64,000 bases of DNA from Candidatus Binatia bacterium (GCA_951813575.1 OX638375.1:3363042-3427041); one strand, 5' to 3'. Positions 8,126-17,381 are shown, numbered from the stretch's first letter. A program made the numbers and translations. Notes: a model not told the origin generated them from the sequence alone.

Positions 8126-9231
8126 TTGGAGCCAACAACAAGCAGAAGTTGCAGAAATTTGAGGCTGACCTGTTGAACAAAGCCAACAGCGATCTCCAGC
8201 TTCTGGCACCGCATGAGTACACTGCCCTCGAGCGCCTTCAGGACGATCGGCATCTGTGCGCTCACCCCGCCTTCGTCGTTGAAGATGAGCTTTATCAACC
8301 GTCCCCAGAGCTCGTTCGTTTACACATCCTTCATGCGTTGCAATACCTTCTCGTGCATGCCCCGCTGCAGGGCAAGAGCGCCATTGACCGATTTGGCGCT
8401 GATCTACTGAGCTCCTCCTTCCCTGTCACACCCTGTGAGATAGGCGCCTTCCTTCGCATGAGGTACCTCGACCGGGCGAAGGATGTACTAGTGATCAATC
8501 TCCTTAAGGCCATTATCAGTGCACCGTTTGGCTCTGAGCATGCCAAATATGCCGGTAAGACCCAAAGATTGGCGGTGACGGTATGCGAGATTGCAAAGGC
8601 CAAATCGACGATTTATGACGCGGTGATGCCCGGTTTCGTGGCCGATAAACTTGAGCGCGTAACCGACGATGTACTTCTGAGCATCTGTCCGTTCCTCGAG
8701 AGCGAACCGCGCATTTGGGACTGGCTCAAGGAGCCCGACCGCACCCGTATCAGACGCCTTCTTGAGAGCGCTGACGTTGAAGTTCTCAAGACATTTTCTG
8801 CCTTTGACGCATTTGCTATCGTCCCGTTGTCCGAAGTCTTGCTTAAGCGATTCGATGACTTCGACGAAACCACACAGATCAGCATCATCGCCGCGCATCC
8901 GAGAAAGGAACTCGTCGATCGGGGACTTGATATCTACGCTCAGGCTGGGAGTTTTCGCGACGCTGAGCAGCTTGGTCGATCCGTCATCTTACCGCTTGCC
9001 AAGTTTCTTTCCGCTAAAGATTTGGAAACCTTGCTGAAGGCCGCGAGTGCCAATGAACAGATATCGAGGGCTAGCGATACACCCGAAATCCTTGAACGGC
9101 TATTCGAGCGGACGAAGTCGCTTCTTCCTGACAGCCGGCCGCACTGGGATGGTTTCGTCGAAGAACAGATCCAGAAAATGACGGAGATTCGTCTACCTAC
9201 TACGCTTATCCTGGATTGCAAAAGCTACTAG
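8044..9231 (+). CDS. truncated HEPN-like protein of unknown function
   Basis: The frame encodes 395 residues, but the first 27 or so belong to GC-rich helicase-like DNA fused in frame. From about 8126 the composition becomes clearly AT-richer and the sequence is a separate, unrecognised protein: KLQKFEADLLNKANSDLQLL, then ERLQDDRHLCAHPAF, which contains an R-x4-H motif as in HEPN ribonucleases, followed by about 300 mainly helical residues without a recognised domain. The original N-terminus is missing, replaced by the helicase fragment. HEPN proteins are often toxins or defence effectors; that role is inference. The C-terminus ends normally at a TAG stop. Confidence 0.5.
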   Translation: MRLVYALWPAPEEHRDYVFKALDEPAAIGANNKQKLQKFEADLLNKANSDLQLLAPHEYTALERLQDDRHLCAHPAFVVEDELYQPSPELVRLHILHALQYLLVHAPLQGKSAIDRFGADLLSSSFPVTPCEIGAFLRMRYLDRAKDVLVINLLKAIISAPFGSEHAKYAGKTQRLAVTVCEIAKAKSTIYDAVMPGFVADKLERVTDDVLLSICPFLESEPRIWDWLKEPDRTRIRRLLESADVEVLKTFSAFDAFAIVPLSEVLLKRFDDFDETTQISIIAAHPRKELVDRGLDIYAQAGSFRDAEQLGRSVILPLAKFLSAKDLETLLKAASANEQISRASDTPEILERLFERTKSLLPDSRPHWDGFVEEQIQKMTEIRLPTTLILDCKSY

Positions 9232-9497
9232 TGCAGTGACCTTTGCCGGGAGTTCCGGGCGGCATCGTTAATGTTGGATGCTTGGTGATTCCCAGTCGAA
9301 CTATTGGCACCCGAAGGAAGAAAGAGAGAACCTCTGAAAACGCACATGTTTTTCAGCCGTTATCTCTGTTTCTGGGACAGGACTGGGCCTGCGACCTTTA
9401 GGAGCATACCGGACGCGCTCGTCGGCAAAGATCGCGTCATGGCTAATGCTACAGACGGTTAGGCTCCAAGTATGCGGACAGAAGTCCAGAGGAGAAT

Positions 9498-9869
9498 TCA
9501 GACCGCCACCGGCTCGTCGGCCTTGATCATGGACTCCGCCGGGATTCCGAGCCCCTGGTTCAGCCGCCAGATCATCCTCAAGCTAAGCGGGCGCTTGCGG
9601 TTGAGCACCTCGTACACCCGGTTCCGGCTGCCGATGTAGGGAACGAGGTCCTTGGGCGCCATGCCGTTCTGCTCCATGTGATAGCGGATCGCGGCGACCG
9701 GGTCCGGAAGGTCGAGCGGGTAGTGCTTGGCCTCCCAGGCCTCGACCAGCGTCACCAGGACGTCGAGGCGGTCGCCGTCGGCTGTGTTGCGCTTCGCCGT
9801 CATCAGGCCCTCGATCTCCTTCAGTGCACGGGCGTGATCCCGCTTGGTCTTGATCGGTGAGATGTTCAT
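9498..9869 (-). CDS. higA: HigA-type antitoxin (XRE-family)
   Basis: This 123-residue antitoxin follows the toxin gene after a ten-base gap, the toxin-first order typical of higBA. An N-terminal region covers the toxin, and a C-terminal helix-turn-helix is visible in MEQNGMAPKDLVPYIGSRNR followed by VYEVLNRKRPLSLRMIWRL. It neutralises HigB and should repress its own operon together with it. Length and order fit the HigA2-like group. Confidence 0.88.
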   Translation of the reverse strand: MNISPIKTKRDHARALKEIEGLMTAKRNTADGDRLDVLVTLVEAWEAKHYPLDLPDPVAAIRYHMEQNGMAPKDLVPYIGSRNRVYEVLNRKRPLSLRMIWRLNQGLGIPAESMIKADEPVAV

Positions 9870-9879
9870 GGCTCAATCC

Positions 9880-10182
9880 TCAAATCGTCTGGGCATCGAT
9901 GGCGTCGTAGTCCCGGTGCGTGCCGATGAAGCGGATGTAGACGACGCGGTAGGGATAGTTGATCCACACCACGATGCGGTACTTGTTGCCGGCGATGTTG
10001 AACACCGCCCGGCCGTCCTTGAGGATGCTGGCGCTTCGGATGTCCCGCTTGACCTGGGCGGGGCTCGCCCAGTCAGCGGCTTTGACCTGACGGTACCACG
10101 CCATCACCGGCTCTCGGGCATCGGCATGAGCGGGCTCGGAGTCGACGAACCGCTTCAGGGTCGCGAGCGCGATGATCCTCAT
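9880..10182 (-). CDS. higB: HigB-type mRNA interferase toxin
   Basis: This 100-residue RelE-superfamily toxin starts at ATG 10182 (MRIIALATLKRFVDSEP); the frame is open 17 codons further upstream but that extension does not fit the family. Typical features are WYRQVKAADW, DIRSASILKDGRAVFNIAGN and YRIVVWINYPYRVVYIRFIG, matching the HigB_toxin family, whose members cut mRNA on the ribosome. It is followed at once by higA. A 7-bp inverted repeat about 50 bases upstream is a likely operator. Confidence 0.88.
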   Translation of the reverse strand: MRIIALATLKRFVDSEPAHADAREPVMAWYRQVKAADWASPAQVKRDIRSASILKDGRAVFNIAGNKYRIVVWINYPYRVVYIRFIGTHRDYDAIDAQTI

Positions 10183-10230
10183 CGCAGCCAACGTAGCACA
10201 GTCCCGGTTCGAGACCAACCCCAAATGTCC

Positions 10231-10247
10231 CAAGTGGGGACCACTTG
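10231..10247. promoter_or_regulatory. probable HigA operator upstream of higBA
   Basis: CAAGTGG and CCACTTG form a perfect 7-bp inverted repeat separated by GGA, nested in a wider GTCCC/GGGAC pair. It lies 49 bases upstream of the higB start on the minus strand, where autoregulating antitoxins usually bind. Confidence 0.5.
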
Positions 10248-10366
10248 TAATCCCCGTTCGGGACCAGATGCTATGCTAACTCATTGAATTCGCGGGTCCT
10301 TCTTGGCGTCAAACGCATGCTGGCGGGCTCAGCGCGGAATTTCGCCAGCGACAGGGCCGAAAATTG

Positions 10367-10602
10367 GGTTACCACTTGGTTACCACCCGGCCGCGAGCGG
10401 TGCAGACGGAATAAATCACGCCATATCAAATGGTTAGGGCGTGTCCGGGGTGGTAACCTGGGCGGTGATCGAGGTTACCACCGGCCGCCGCTCGATGTCC
10501 CGTCCGGACGGAATAACGATGCGATATCAATGAGTTATAGACCATCCGGGAGTGGTAACCTGGGTGGTAACCACCTGGTAACCAGAGCCCTTGGGTTACC
10601 AC
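10367..10602. repeat. cluster of eight GGTTACCAC-type motifs within two ~102-bp direct repeats
   Basis: Eight copies of GGTTACC(AC) or its complement lie at 10367, 10378, 10450, 10473, 10552, 10564, 10576 and 10594, in both orientations. They sit in two imperfect direct repeats about 102 bp apart: each has GGTTACCACCxGGCCG, GACGGAATAA (10405 and 10507), ATATCAA and GTGGTAACCTGGG. The arrangement looks like a protein-binding array (operator, iteron or centromere-like site) between higBA and the ParB-like methyltransferase gene. No coding function is apparent. Confidence 0.75.
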
Positions 10603-10727
10603 CATCGAGGACGGCGGACCGGCGCGATCGTCACCGGCCGGCGTGGTGCACCACCCACCGAACCAGACATCGACATCGGCCGTCCCGCCCGCCTAGGCGC
10701 GGGCGGTCTGTTCGCGATTGGAGTTCG

Positions 10728-12113
10728 ATGACCGAACACCCAACAGACGTCGCAATCGAGCACTGGCCACTCGACCGGCTGCTGCCCTACGCCGCCAATG
10801 CGCGCACGCATTCCGACGACCAGGTGGCGCAGATCGCGGGTTCGATCGCCGCGTTCGGCTTCAACGTGCCGTGCTTGGTGGACGAGCGCGGCGTGCTGAT
10901 CGCCGGCCACGGCCGGCTGCTGGCCGCCCGGCAGCTGGAGCTGGAGACCGTGCCGGTGATCCGCCTCGAGCATCTGAGCGAGGCGCAGGCCCGCGCCTTC
11001 CGCCTCGCCGACAACCGCATCGCCGAGAACGCGGGCTGGGACGACGAACTCCTGGGTGCCGAGTTCCAGTGGCTCCGCGAGGAAGCGGAGTTCGATCTCG
11101 ACCTCACGGGCTTCGAGCTCGACGAGATCGATCGCCTGTTCGACGGGACCGAGGGCCCCGCCGGCAAGATCGACGACGACGAAGCATCGGAGCCGCCGGA
11201 GCAACCGGTCACCCGGCCCGGCGACCTCTGGCTGCTGGGCGGCCACCGCCTGCTGTGCGGCGACGCCACCGTGCTCGGCGATGTCGAGCGCGTGCTGGAC
11301 GGCAGACTCGCGGACCTGTGTTTCACGGATCCGCCCTACAACGTCGATTACGGCAACAGCGCCAAGGACAGGATGCGCGGCAAGCAGCGCCGGATCCGCA
11401 ATGACAATCTCGGCGCCGACTTCGAACGCTTTCTGTACGACGCCTGTGTCAACGTCCTGACCGTCACCAAGGGCGCCACTTACATCTGCATGTCGTCCTC
11501 GGAATTGCCGGCGCTGCAGCGCGCGTTTCGTGGGGCCGGCGGGCACTGGTCGACCTTCCTGATCTGGGCGAAGAACACCTTCACGCTGGGCCGCGCCGAC
11601 TACCAGCGCCAGTACGAACCGATCCTCTATGGCTGGAAGGAGGGCACCGATCACTACTGGTGCGGCGCCCGCGACCAGGGCGACGTCTGGTTCGTCGACA
11701 AGCCGGCGCGCAACGATCTGCACCCGACGATGAAGCCGGTGGCGCTGGTCGAGCGCGCGCTGCACAACTCGTCGAAGAGCCGGGACGTGGTGCTCGATCC
11801 CTTCGCCGGCTCGGGCTCAACAGTCATCGCCTGTGAGAAGACCGGACGCTCGGCACGACTGGTGGAGCTCGATCCCGGTTATTGCGACGTCGTCGTGAAG
11901 CGCTGGCAGGAGTGGACGGGCAACGCAGCGACCCTCGACGGCGACGGACGGACGAGCGGGACCAACAACAACAACGAGCTCGCCATGGCGGGCAACGCCT
12001 ACAACCCCCAGCATCTCCACTACCTGGTCTGGGACAACCGCACGGGCGCCGATCATCCGGTCACGGGCCGTCGCGCTACGTTGTCGGCTCCTACAGCGCC
12101 GTCGCAATGCTGA
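10728..12113 (+). CDS. ParB-like domain / adenine-specific DNA methyltransferase fusion
   Basis: ATG 10728 opens a 461-residue protein. Residues 1-95 are ParB/Sulfiredoxin-like (RLLPYAANARTHSDDQVAQI, GHGRLLAARQLELETVPVIR). The catalytic part carries DPPYNVDYG at about residue 201 and DPFAGSGSTVIACE at about 357, the beta-class motif order of N6-adenine or N4-cytosine methyltransferases. This architecture is common in prophages and integrative elements, where it modifies element DNA, and no cognate nuclease is adjacent. The last 60 or so residues, after DGDGRTS, do not look like the family and read into a neighbouring gene, so the original stop is probably lost. Confidence 0.87.
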   Translation: MTEHPTDVAIEHWPLDRLLPYAANARTHSDDQVAQIAGSIAAFGFNVPCLVDERGVLIAGHGRLLAARQLELETVPVIRLEHLSEAQARAFRLADNRIAENAGWDDELLGAEFQWLREEAEFDLDLTGFELDEIDRLFDGTEGPAGKIDDDEASEPPEQPVTRPGDLWLLGGHRLLCGDATVLGDVERVLDGRLADLCFTDPPYNVDYGNSAKDRMRGKQRRIRNDNLGADFERFLYDACVNVLTVTKGATYICMSSSELPALQRAFRGAGGHWSTFLIWAKNTFTLGRADYQRQYEPILYGWKEGTDHYWCGARDQGDVWFVDKPARNDLHPTMKPVALVERALHNSSKSRDVVLDPFAGSGSTVIACEKTGRSARLVELDPGYCDVVVKRWQEWTGNAATLDGDGRTSGTNNNNELAMAGNAYNPQHLHYLVWDNRTGADHPVTGRRATLSAPTAPSQC

Positions 12114-12493
12114 CCGATGACGGCGACGTCGTCACCTGGGGCCATAACGGCCACGGCCAGCAGGGACGCGGGCACACCACCGGCAACGGCATTGCCCGCT
12201 CCATCGATGCCACCGACATCGGCCGCGCTTCCGGCATTCCGGGACGGGACGTGATCAAGGTGGACGTGGTGCGGGGCTCTCCGGCCAACTCGTCGTCCCT
12301 CCATGCGCTCTGCCGGGACGGCAGCCTGTGGGCCTGGGGCCATGGCTCTTATGGCAATCTTGCCCAGGGCGACACCAACCACAGTTACGGCCCCGCGCTT
12401 GCCAAGAAGACCGGCGATGTGCCGCTCGCCGACGTGATCGACTTCTGGCCCGGCCACGGCGACCGCAACGCCTGCTTCGCGCTGACGAGCTAA
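11985..12493 (+). pseudogene. RCC1-repeat-like protein, frameshifted
   Basis: ATG 11985 starts MAGNAYNPQHLHYLVWDNRT in the methyltransferase frame, but after about 12060 the likely continuation is in another frame: SRYVVGSYSAVAMLTDDG, VVTWGHNGHGQQGRG and LWAWGHGSYGNLAQGD, resembling RCC1-type beta-propeller blades. Only about two blades are present instead of seven. Proteins of this kind occur in phage tail or tape-adjacent regions. The frameshift and short length point to decay. Confidence 0.5.
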
Positions 12494-12874
12494 GTGAACG
12501 ACGAGTTCACCTGGCTCTGCACGCTCGACGGGCGCCACTACGCCCGGATCGCCTCCCTCGACTACGGCGAGCAGGATTCCGGCATCGATCTCACCGTCCA
12601 CGATCTCGCGGCCGAGACCGAGCTCGCCGCCAGGCTCGATGCGCTCGCCGCGGACCGCATCCAGGCGCGGGCGCACCGGGCGGAGCGCTATGCTCGCGAG
12701 ATGCCGGTCGGCGATCAGCTCGACGCCGTCCTCAAGACATTGGTCGGGTTGCGCGAGGGCGGTACCGCGCTGCCGGCCGGAACGGAGGCGCTGATCGAGC
12801 GCTGGCTCGCCATCAAGGGCGATCATCCCAAACCTGAGGGCTTCCCGCGCCGGCGGTGTCGGAGTAAGCCAAAG
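12494..12874 (+). CDS. phage tail-associated hypothetical protein (merged with next gene)
   Basis: GTG 12494, directly after the RCC1-like stop, opens 127 codons encoding NDEFTWLCTLDGRHYARIAS and later VGDQLDAVLKTLVGLREGG, a phrase seen in phage tail-fibre or tail-assembly small proteins. No stop separates it from the DUF1833 region, so the original terminus has been lost. No specific function is recognised. Confidence 0.45.
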
Positions 12875-13247
12875 ATGCCCGATCCGGTCCTCGAACAGGC
12901 GCTCCGCGAGGCCTATGCCTCGGCGCCCGCCGACACCGTCATCCTGCACACCATCGAGCTGCGCCATCCCGCCTTCGACGACGACGACGGCAGGCCGACC
13001 GCGATCCGGGTGGTGCGCGATCACGTCGATCTGACCGCCCGCCTCGAGGCGACGGCACCGCTCGATGCGGGCGAGACGGTTTGGTTCGTGGCATTGGCTT
13101 TCGATCTCGAGCTGCCGCCCGTCGACTCCGCGCCGATGCCCGAGATCTCCGTCACCCTGGACAATGTCGGCCGCGAGATCGTCCGCCACCTTGACGCCGC
13201 CGCGACCAGCCGCGCGCGCATCGAAGTCACCTATGCGATGCCGCCCG
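12875..13247 (+). pseudogene. DUF1833 phage protein, 3' truncated
   Basis: From ATG 12875 (MPDPVLEQALREAYASAPAD) the sequence matches the DUF1833 phage structural family: HTIELRHPAF, IRVVRDHVDLTARLE and FDLELPPVDSAPMPEISVTL. The match stops at RIEVTYAMPP (about 13247), where the normal protein would continue another 30-50 residues; the frame then runs on into unrelated sequence. Read as a prophage tail-gene relic. Confidence 0.65.
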
Positions 13248-13355
13248 GCGCATCATCGGCAGGTTGGGCGAGGGCGGCGCCGCCGGCGGAGCGGCGGTTG
13301 CGCTCGGGGACGCTTCGGGCGGCTACAGCGGCAAGGATCGCCGCCGACGGCGGCG

Positions 13356-13712
13356 ATGAAGCGGTTTGCCGTGTCGATCGCCAAACGCAAGGGTATCAAG
13401 CCGCCTGCGGGCTACACGAAGTCGGCCTCCGTGTGCCGACAGTTCCTGGACCGGCACGCGCCCGCTCGCGCTGCCAGCAACACGGCGAGCACCGGAGCAA
13501 CAGGAGCCAAGGCGCCGAGTGCGGCGCAACTGTCCTTCGCCGAGGCGATCGCGCGGGACAGGGGTATCGCCGTTCCCGACGAGGTCAGGGCAAGTGCGGC
13601 CGCGACGTCGAAATGGATAGACACGAACCGGCGCCTCAAGTCGGCGGGCCATGGCGGGGCTGCGGTATCCTTCAGGCCTGCGTCGACGGCGAGAAAAAGA
13701 ACCCCCCGATAG
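13356..13712 (+). CDS. topoisomerase C-terminal-like fragment
   Basis: ATG 13356 opens a 118-residue protein with two copies of a short motif: AKRKGIKPPAGYTKSASVCR followed by QFLDRHAP, and AEAIARDRGIAVPDEVR followed by ASAAATSKWID. This resembles the repeated tail of integrative-element type IA topoisomerases (TopB), without the catalytic TOPRIM or Tyr domain. It may be a truncated topB or a stand-alone accessory protein. A clean start, stop and repeat structure are seen; function is inference. Confidence 0.45.
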   Translation: MKRFAVSIAKRKGIKPPAGYTKSASVCRQFLDRHAPARAASNTASTGATGAKAPSAAQLSFAEAIARDRGIAVPDEVRASAAATSKWIDTNRRLKSAGHGGAAVSFRPASTARKRTPR

Positions 13713-14311
13713 AGGGACTTCGCGCCGAATTTGTGGACTGCCCCCTGGTAGCCCGTAACATCGTATGTCTTTCTGCGGCTGGCCCTGAGCGGCCGGTTCG
13801 CCTACTGTTGGCGTGCGAGGGTCGATCGGCGATCCAGCGCAGGCCGCACAGACCTCGTCGAGCCGTCCTAGCGCCTCGATCACCTCGCGCTCGTTGGCCG
13901 CGGCGCCGGGCCCGGCCGCCGCGGTGCAAGCCGCGACGGTGCGGGCGGCGATTTCGGGCGCCTGAAGCAGCCGGCGCACCTGGCCGACGACCAGCCCCTC
14001 TCTCCAATGCCGCAACCGAGCGCACCGCGCAGCCCGCGGGGCCTGTCTTGGTGCCCTTCGAGCAAACGCGGCAGCTTTCGAAATCATCCTTCGAGCGATC
14101 GGTAGTTTGATCGGGGTTTCGGTCGCCAGGCGACGGCTATCGCAAACCATCTCCGTCTCACTGAACGCCCAAATGGAGACGGTTTGATCCCGGTATCGTT
14201 CCCACCGCCAACCACATTCCCATACAGTACCTGAGCGCTCCGTTGTCGCAGTCGGAATACCTGGTCTATACTGGACCAGTTTGTGATCTCTTGATCGGAG
14301 GAGGCTTGTTC
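13713..14311. other. degenerate region between element relics and the toxin-antitoxin pair
   Basis: Apart from the minus-strand serine recombinase remnant at 13849-14040, no gene is recognised. Open frames cross the region on both strands but carry no family motifs and change composition along their length. The sequence from about 14250 is AT-richer and probably contains the promoter of the following operon. Confidence 0.4.
13849..14040 (-). pseudogene. serine recombinase (resolvase/invertase) C-terminal remnant
   Basis: The minus-strand frame contains LRHWREGLVVGQVRRLLQAP, EIAARTVAACTAAA and NEREVIEALGRLDEV, which match the C-terminal helical part of large serine recombinases (the usual pattern is VRQLLRSPEIVARTWAAA then EVREALARLDPVW). 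The catalytic N-terminal domain is absent. It suggests that the adjacent element once carried its own site-specific recombinase. Confidence 0.45.
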
Positions 14312-14587
14312 GTGACAAGGACCGGACCGCAACGTGTTTGGACTGTGGCCGAGGCGAAGGCCCACCTCTCCGAGATCCTGCGCCTGGCCCAGTCGGAAGG
14401 GCCGCAACGTATTGGTACCCGGCGGTCGTTTGTCGTCGTGCCCGCGGACGCATGGGACAACAAAGCCAATCCTCGCAAGCCCCTTGGCAGGTGGCTGATC
14501 GAGAACATGCCACGCGGGGTAGATCTCGAAGTTCCCGACCGCCGTTCCGCGCGGGAGGTTCCGTTCAGCGACGAGGATGACGAATGA
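14312..14587 (+). CDS. Phd/YefM-family antitoxin
   Basis: This 91-residue antitoxin is paired with a PIN toxin. GTG 14312 is chosen because GGAGGAGG lies seven bases upstream; earlier in-frame starts lack this. RVWTVAEAKAHLSEILRLA is the Phd/YefM fold that binds operator DNA, RRSFVVVPADAW the second strand region, and the acidic tail (VPFSDEDDE) binds the toxin. It overlaps the toxin gene by four bases (ATGA), giving coupled translation. Confidence 0.85.
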   Translation: MTRTGPQRVWTVAEAKAHLSEILRLAQSEGPQRIGTRRSFVVVPADAWDNKANPRKPLGRWLIENMPRGVDLEVPDRRSAREVPFSDEDDE

Positions 14588-15003
14588 GCGGGTATCTCCT
14601 GGACACGAACGTGGTCTCGGAGACCATGCGTAGCGTTCCGGATGCGCGTGTGGTGACTTTTCTGGCGGAACATGACGACCTATGGCTGTCTTCGATCATT
14701 GTGCACGAGTTGGAATACGGCATGCGGCGGCTCGCACAAGGACGACGGCGGTCCGGCCTGGAGGCTGATCTGTTGCGCTTAGCCACCGAATACGAGGACC
14801 GAATCCTGCCCTTGGACCGGGTGGGGGCGGAGTGGGCGGCCCGGCTCCGGGTCCTGGCCCAGCGCTCAGGACATAAGCTGGACCTGGGCGACGCTCTCAT
14901 CGCGGGAACGGCGAAGGCCCACGACCTCATCGTGGCCACTCGCAACATCGCTGATTTTCAACGCGTCGGCGTTGAACTCGTCAATCCTTGGGAAGCCCGA
15001 TGA
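14584..15003 (+). CDS. PIN-domain ribonuclease toxin (VapC/FitB-like)
   Basis: This 139-residue PIN toxin keeps the acidic metal-binding residues: D in LLDTNVVSE, E in SSIIVHELEYG, D in LDLGDALIAG and D in ATRNIADF. The family cleaves tRNA or rRNA. It is complete and of normal length and is translated from an ATGA overlap with its antitoxin. It borders a type I restriction locus, a common place for stabilisation modules. Confidence 0.9.
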   Translation: MSGYLLDTNVVSETMRSVPDARVVTFLAEHDDLWLSSIIVHELEYGMRRLAQGRRRSGLEADLLRLATEYEDRILPLDRVGAEWAARLRVLAQRSGHKLDLGDALIAGTAKAHDLIVATRNIADFQRVGVELVNPWEAR

Positions 15004-15074
15004 CCTGCCCAACGCGTCTTTCTTGGGGCAACCATCGCCAAGTGGAACCAAGTCGGCTAACCTGGAGATAGGCC

Positions 15075-16706
15075 ATGGCGAGAGCGCGAAGAAGAGGATC
15101 GGGCTCCAACCTGAAACCGGGCGGCAACGGCGCCACCACCGGCCATGAGGCCGAGCTTTGGCGCATGGCAGACACGCTGCGTGGGAGCATGGATGCCGCC
15201 GAATACAAGCATGTCGTCCTCGGTCTCATCTTCCTTAAGTACATCTCAGACGCTTTCGAGGAGACGCACGACCGCCTCAAAGCCGAGCGGGCGCAGGGAG
15301 CCGACCCGGAGGACCGGGACGAGTACCGCGCCGCTAATATCTTCTGGGTGCCGCCGGAGGCGCGTTGGACCCATCTCAAGGCCTTGGCGCGACAAACCGC
15401 CATCGGCCGCCTCGTGGATGACGCCATGGCCGGCATCGAACGCGACAACACCGGCCTCAAGGACGTGTTGCCCAAGGACTACGCCCGCCCCGCTCTCGAC
15501 AAGCAGCGTCTCGGCCAGCTCATCGACATGATCAGCAACATCAAGGTGGGCGACGAGGAGGCCCGCTCACGGGACGTGCTCGGCCGCGTCTACGAGTATT
15601 TCCTGTCGCAGTTCGCCAGCGCCGAGGGCAAGAAGGGCGGGGAGTTCTACACACCGCGTTGCGTCGTCAAGCTGCTGGTCGAAGCGCTGGAGCCCTATCA
15701 AGGCCGGGTCTATGACCCCTGCTGCGGCTCGTCGGGCATGTTCGTGCAGTCGGTGGAGTTTATCCAGGCCCACGCCACCGGCAACGGAAACGCCCGCCAC
15801 GGACCCCGAACTGAGGGAGGAAAGGCGCCGCAAGGGGCCAAAGCAGATATCTCCATCTACGGCCAGGAATCGAACTACACGACTTGGCGGCTGGCCAAGA
15901 TGAACCTCGCCATCCGCGGCATCGAGGGGCAGATCGCCCACGGCGACAGCTTTCACAACGACCGCCATCCCGACCTCAAGGCCGATTTCATTCTCGCCAA
16001 TCCGCCGTTCAACGTCTCGGACTGGGGCGGCGACCGCCTCGCCGACGACAAGCGCTGGCAGTACGGCGTCCCGCCCAAGGGCAACGCCAACTTCGCCTGG
16101 GTGCAACACATCGTCCAACACCTGTCACCCGCCGGCGCCGCCGGCTTCGTGCTCGCCAACGGCTCCATGTCGTCCAACCAGTCGGGCGAGGGCAACATCC
16201 GAAAGAGCCTGATCGAAGCGGACCTCGTAGACTGCATGGTCGCGCTCCCCGGCCAGCTCTTTTACTCGACCCAGATTCCGGCCTGCCTTTGGTTTCTCAC
16301 CCGTGACCGCAACGGTGGGAGGTTTCGTGACCGGCGCGGCGAAGTCCTGTTCATCGACGCCCGCAAGCTCGGCCGCATGGTGGACCGTACCCATCGCGAG
16401 TTGACCGACGAGGACATCTCCCGGATCGCCGGCACCTACCACGCTTGGCGCGGGGAGGATGGTGCGGGTGAGTACGCCGACGTCCCCGGCTTCTGCAAGA
16501 GTGCCGTGCTGGAGGAGGTGCGCAAGCACGGCCACGTGCTCACCCCCGGCCGATACGTCGGCGCCGCGGCGCAGGAAGAAGACGGCGAGCCGTTCGAGGA
16601 CAAGATGAAGCGGCTTGTGGCGCAGTTGAGGGAGCATCAGGCGGAAGGGGCGAGGCTGGACGCGGCCATCGACGCAAACCTGAAGGACTTGGGGTATGGA
16701 AGGTAG
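15075..16706 (+). CDS. hsdM: type I restriction-modification methyltransferase subunit
   Basis: This 543-residue HsdM is the adenine methylase of a type I restriction system. It has the N-terminal helical HsdM_N domain ([35 protein letters not shown]) and the N6-MTase core with the SAM-binding motif [11 protein letters not shown] at about residue 213 and catalytic NPPF at about 309. [17 protein letters not shown] is typical. It works in complex with HsdS for methylation and with HsdR for cleavage. The start is 72 bases after the PIN toxin gene. The next gene overlaps its end by 11 bases. Confidence 0.95.
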   Translation: MARARRRGSGSNLKPGGNGATTGHEAELWRMADTLRGSMDAAEYKHVVLGLIFLKYISDAFEETHDRLKAERAQGADPEDRDEYRAANIFWVPPEARWTHLKALARQTAIGRLVDDAMAGIERDNTGLKDVLPKDYARPALDKQRLGQLIDMISNIKVGDEEARSRDVLGRVYEYFLSQFASAEGKKGGEFYTPRCVVKLLVEALEPYQGRVYDPCCGSSGMFVQSVEFIQAHATGNGNARHGPRTEGGKAPQGAKADISIYGQESNYTTWRLAKMNLAIRGIEGQIAHGDSFHNDRHPDLKADFILANPPFNVSDWGGDRLADDKRWQYGVPPKGNANFAWVQHIVQHLSPAGAAGFVLANGSMSSNQSGEGNIRKSLIEADLVDCMVALPGQLFYSTQIPACLWFLTRDRNGGRFRDRRGEVLFIDARKLGRMVDRTHRELTDEDISRIAGTYHAWRGEDGAGEYADVPGFCKSAVLEEVRKHGHVLTPGRYVGAAAQEEDGEPFEDKMKRLVAQLREHQAEGARLDAAIDANLKDLGYGR

Positions 16707-17238
16707 GCAAGGGTCCACGGGGGTTCTCTTGACGCCGGTGGAACGAATCACGCAATCCATCCTGTTCATTCGCGCCCAGAAGGTTATGCTGGATGCAGAC
16801 TTGGCTGCGCTGTACGGCGTCGATACCAGGGTCTTGGTCCAGGCGGTAACGAGGAACGGCGACCGGTTCCCACCTGACTTCATGTTCCAGCTCACGAAGC
16901 AGGAGTTTGACGACTTGAGATCACAACTCGTGACCTCAAGTTGGGGTGGCAGGCGCTACCCGCCCTACGCGTTCACCGAGCAAGGCGTCTCGATGTTGTC
17001 CAGCGTCCTGCGCAGCAAGCGGGCAGTCCTGGTCAACATCGAGATCATGCGTGCATTCGTGCAACTGCGACGAATGCTTACGAGTCATGCCGATCTCGCC
17101 CGGAAACTAGCCGCCTTGGAAACGAAATATGATGCCCAATTCAAGGCGGTTTTTGAGGCCATCCGCGAACTCATGGCGCCCGCGGAAGGCGAGACGAAGC
17201 GACCCATAGGGTTTGTCGCGCCGAGCGAGAACAAATAG
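16696..17238 (+). CDS. ORF6N-domain protein within the hsd operon
   Basis: This 180-residue protein has an ORF6N DNA-binding domain ([68 protein letters not shown]) and a C-terminal helix likely to coil ([20 protein letters not shown]). Such proteins often sit inside type I restriction operons and may regulate or accompany them; their biochemical role is not established. It overlaps the hsdM end by 11 bases. Confidence 0.88.
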   Translation: MEGRQGSTGVLLTPVERITQSILFIRAQKVMLDADLAALYGVDTRVLVQAVTRNGDRFPPDFMFQLTKQEFDDLRSQLVTSSWGGRRYPPYAFTEQGVSMLSSVLRSKRAVLVNIEIMRAFVQLRRMLTSHADLARKLAALETKYDAQFKAVFEAIRELMAPAEGETKRPIGFVAPSENK

Positions 17239-17381
17239 TGAGCCAGATGTTCTTTTACTTGGCAACCGCCGGATTGACCACGGCGAGGACCTCGCTGAAG
17301 CCACACTGCGGCTGCTGCCGGGCATTCGTCGCGGGCGCCAAGGCGCTAGCTGATATGATCGAGGCGGCAGACGATGGCTGA
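17238..17381 (+). CDS. possible 47-residue small protein between ORF6N and hsdS
   Basis: GTG 17238 overlaps the ORF6N stop by one base, and the frame ends with TGA at 17379-17381 inside the first codons of hsdS. The peptide begins MSQMFFYLATAGLTTARTSL, has a CGCC cluster and ends in an acidic helix (ALADMIEAADDG). Its exact fit between two genes argues for coupling, but an alternative frame is also open and no homologue is recognised. Confidence 0.3.
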   Translation: MSQMFFYLATAGLTTARTSLKPHCGCCRAFVAGAKALADMIEAADDG

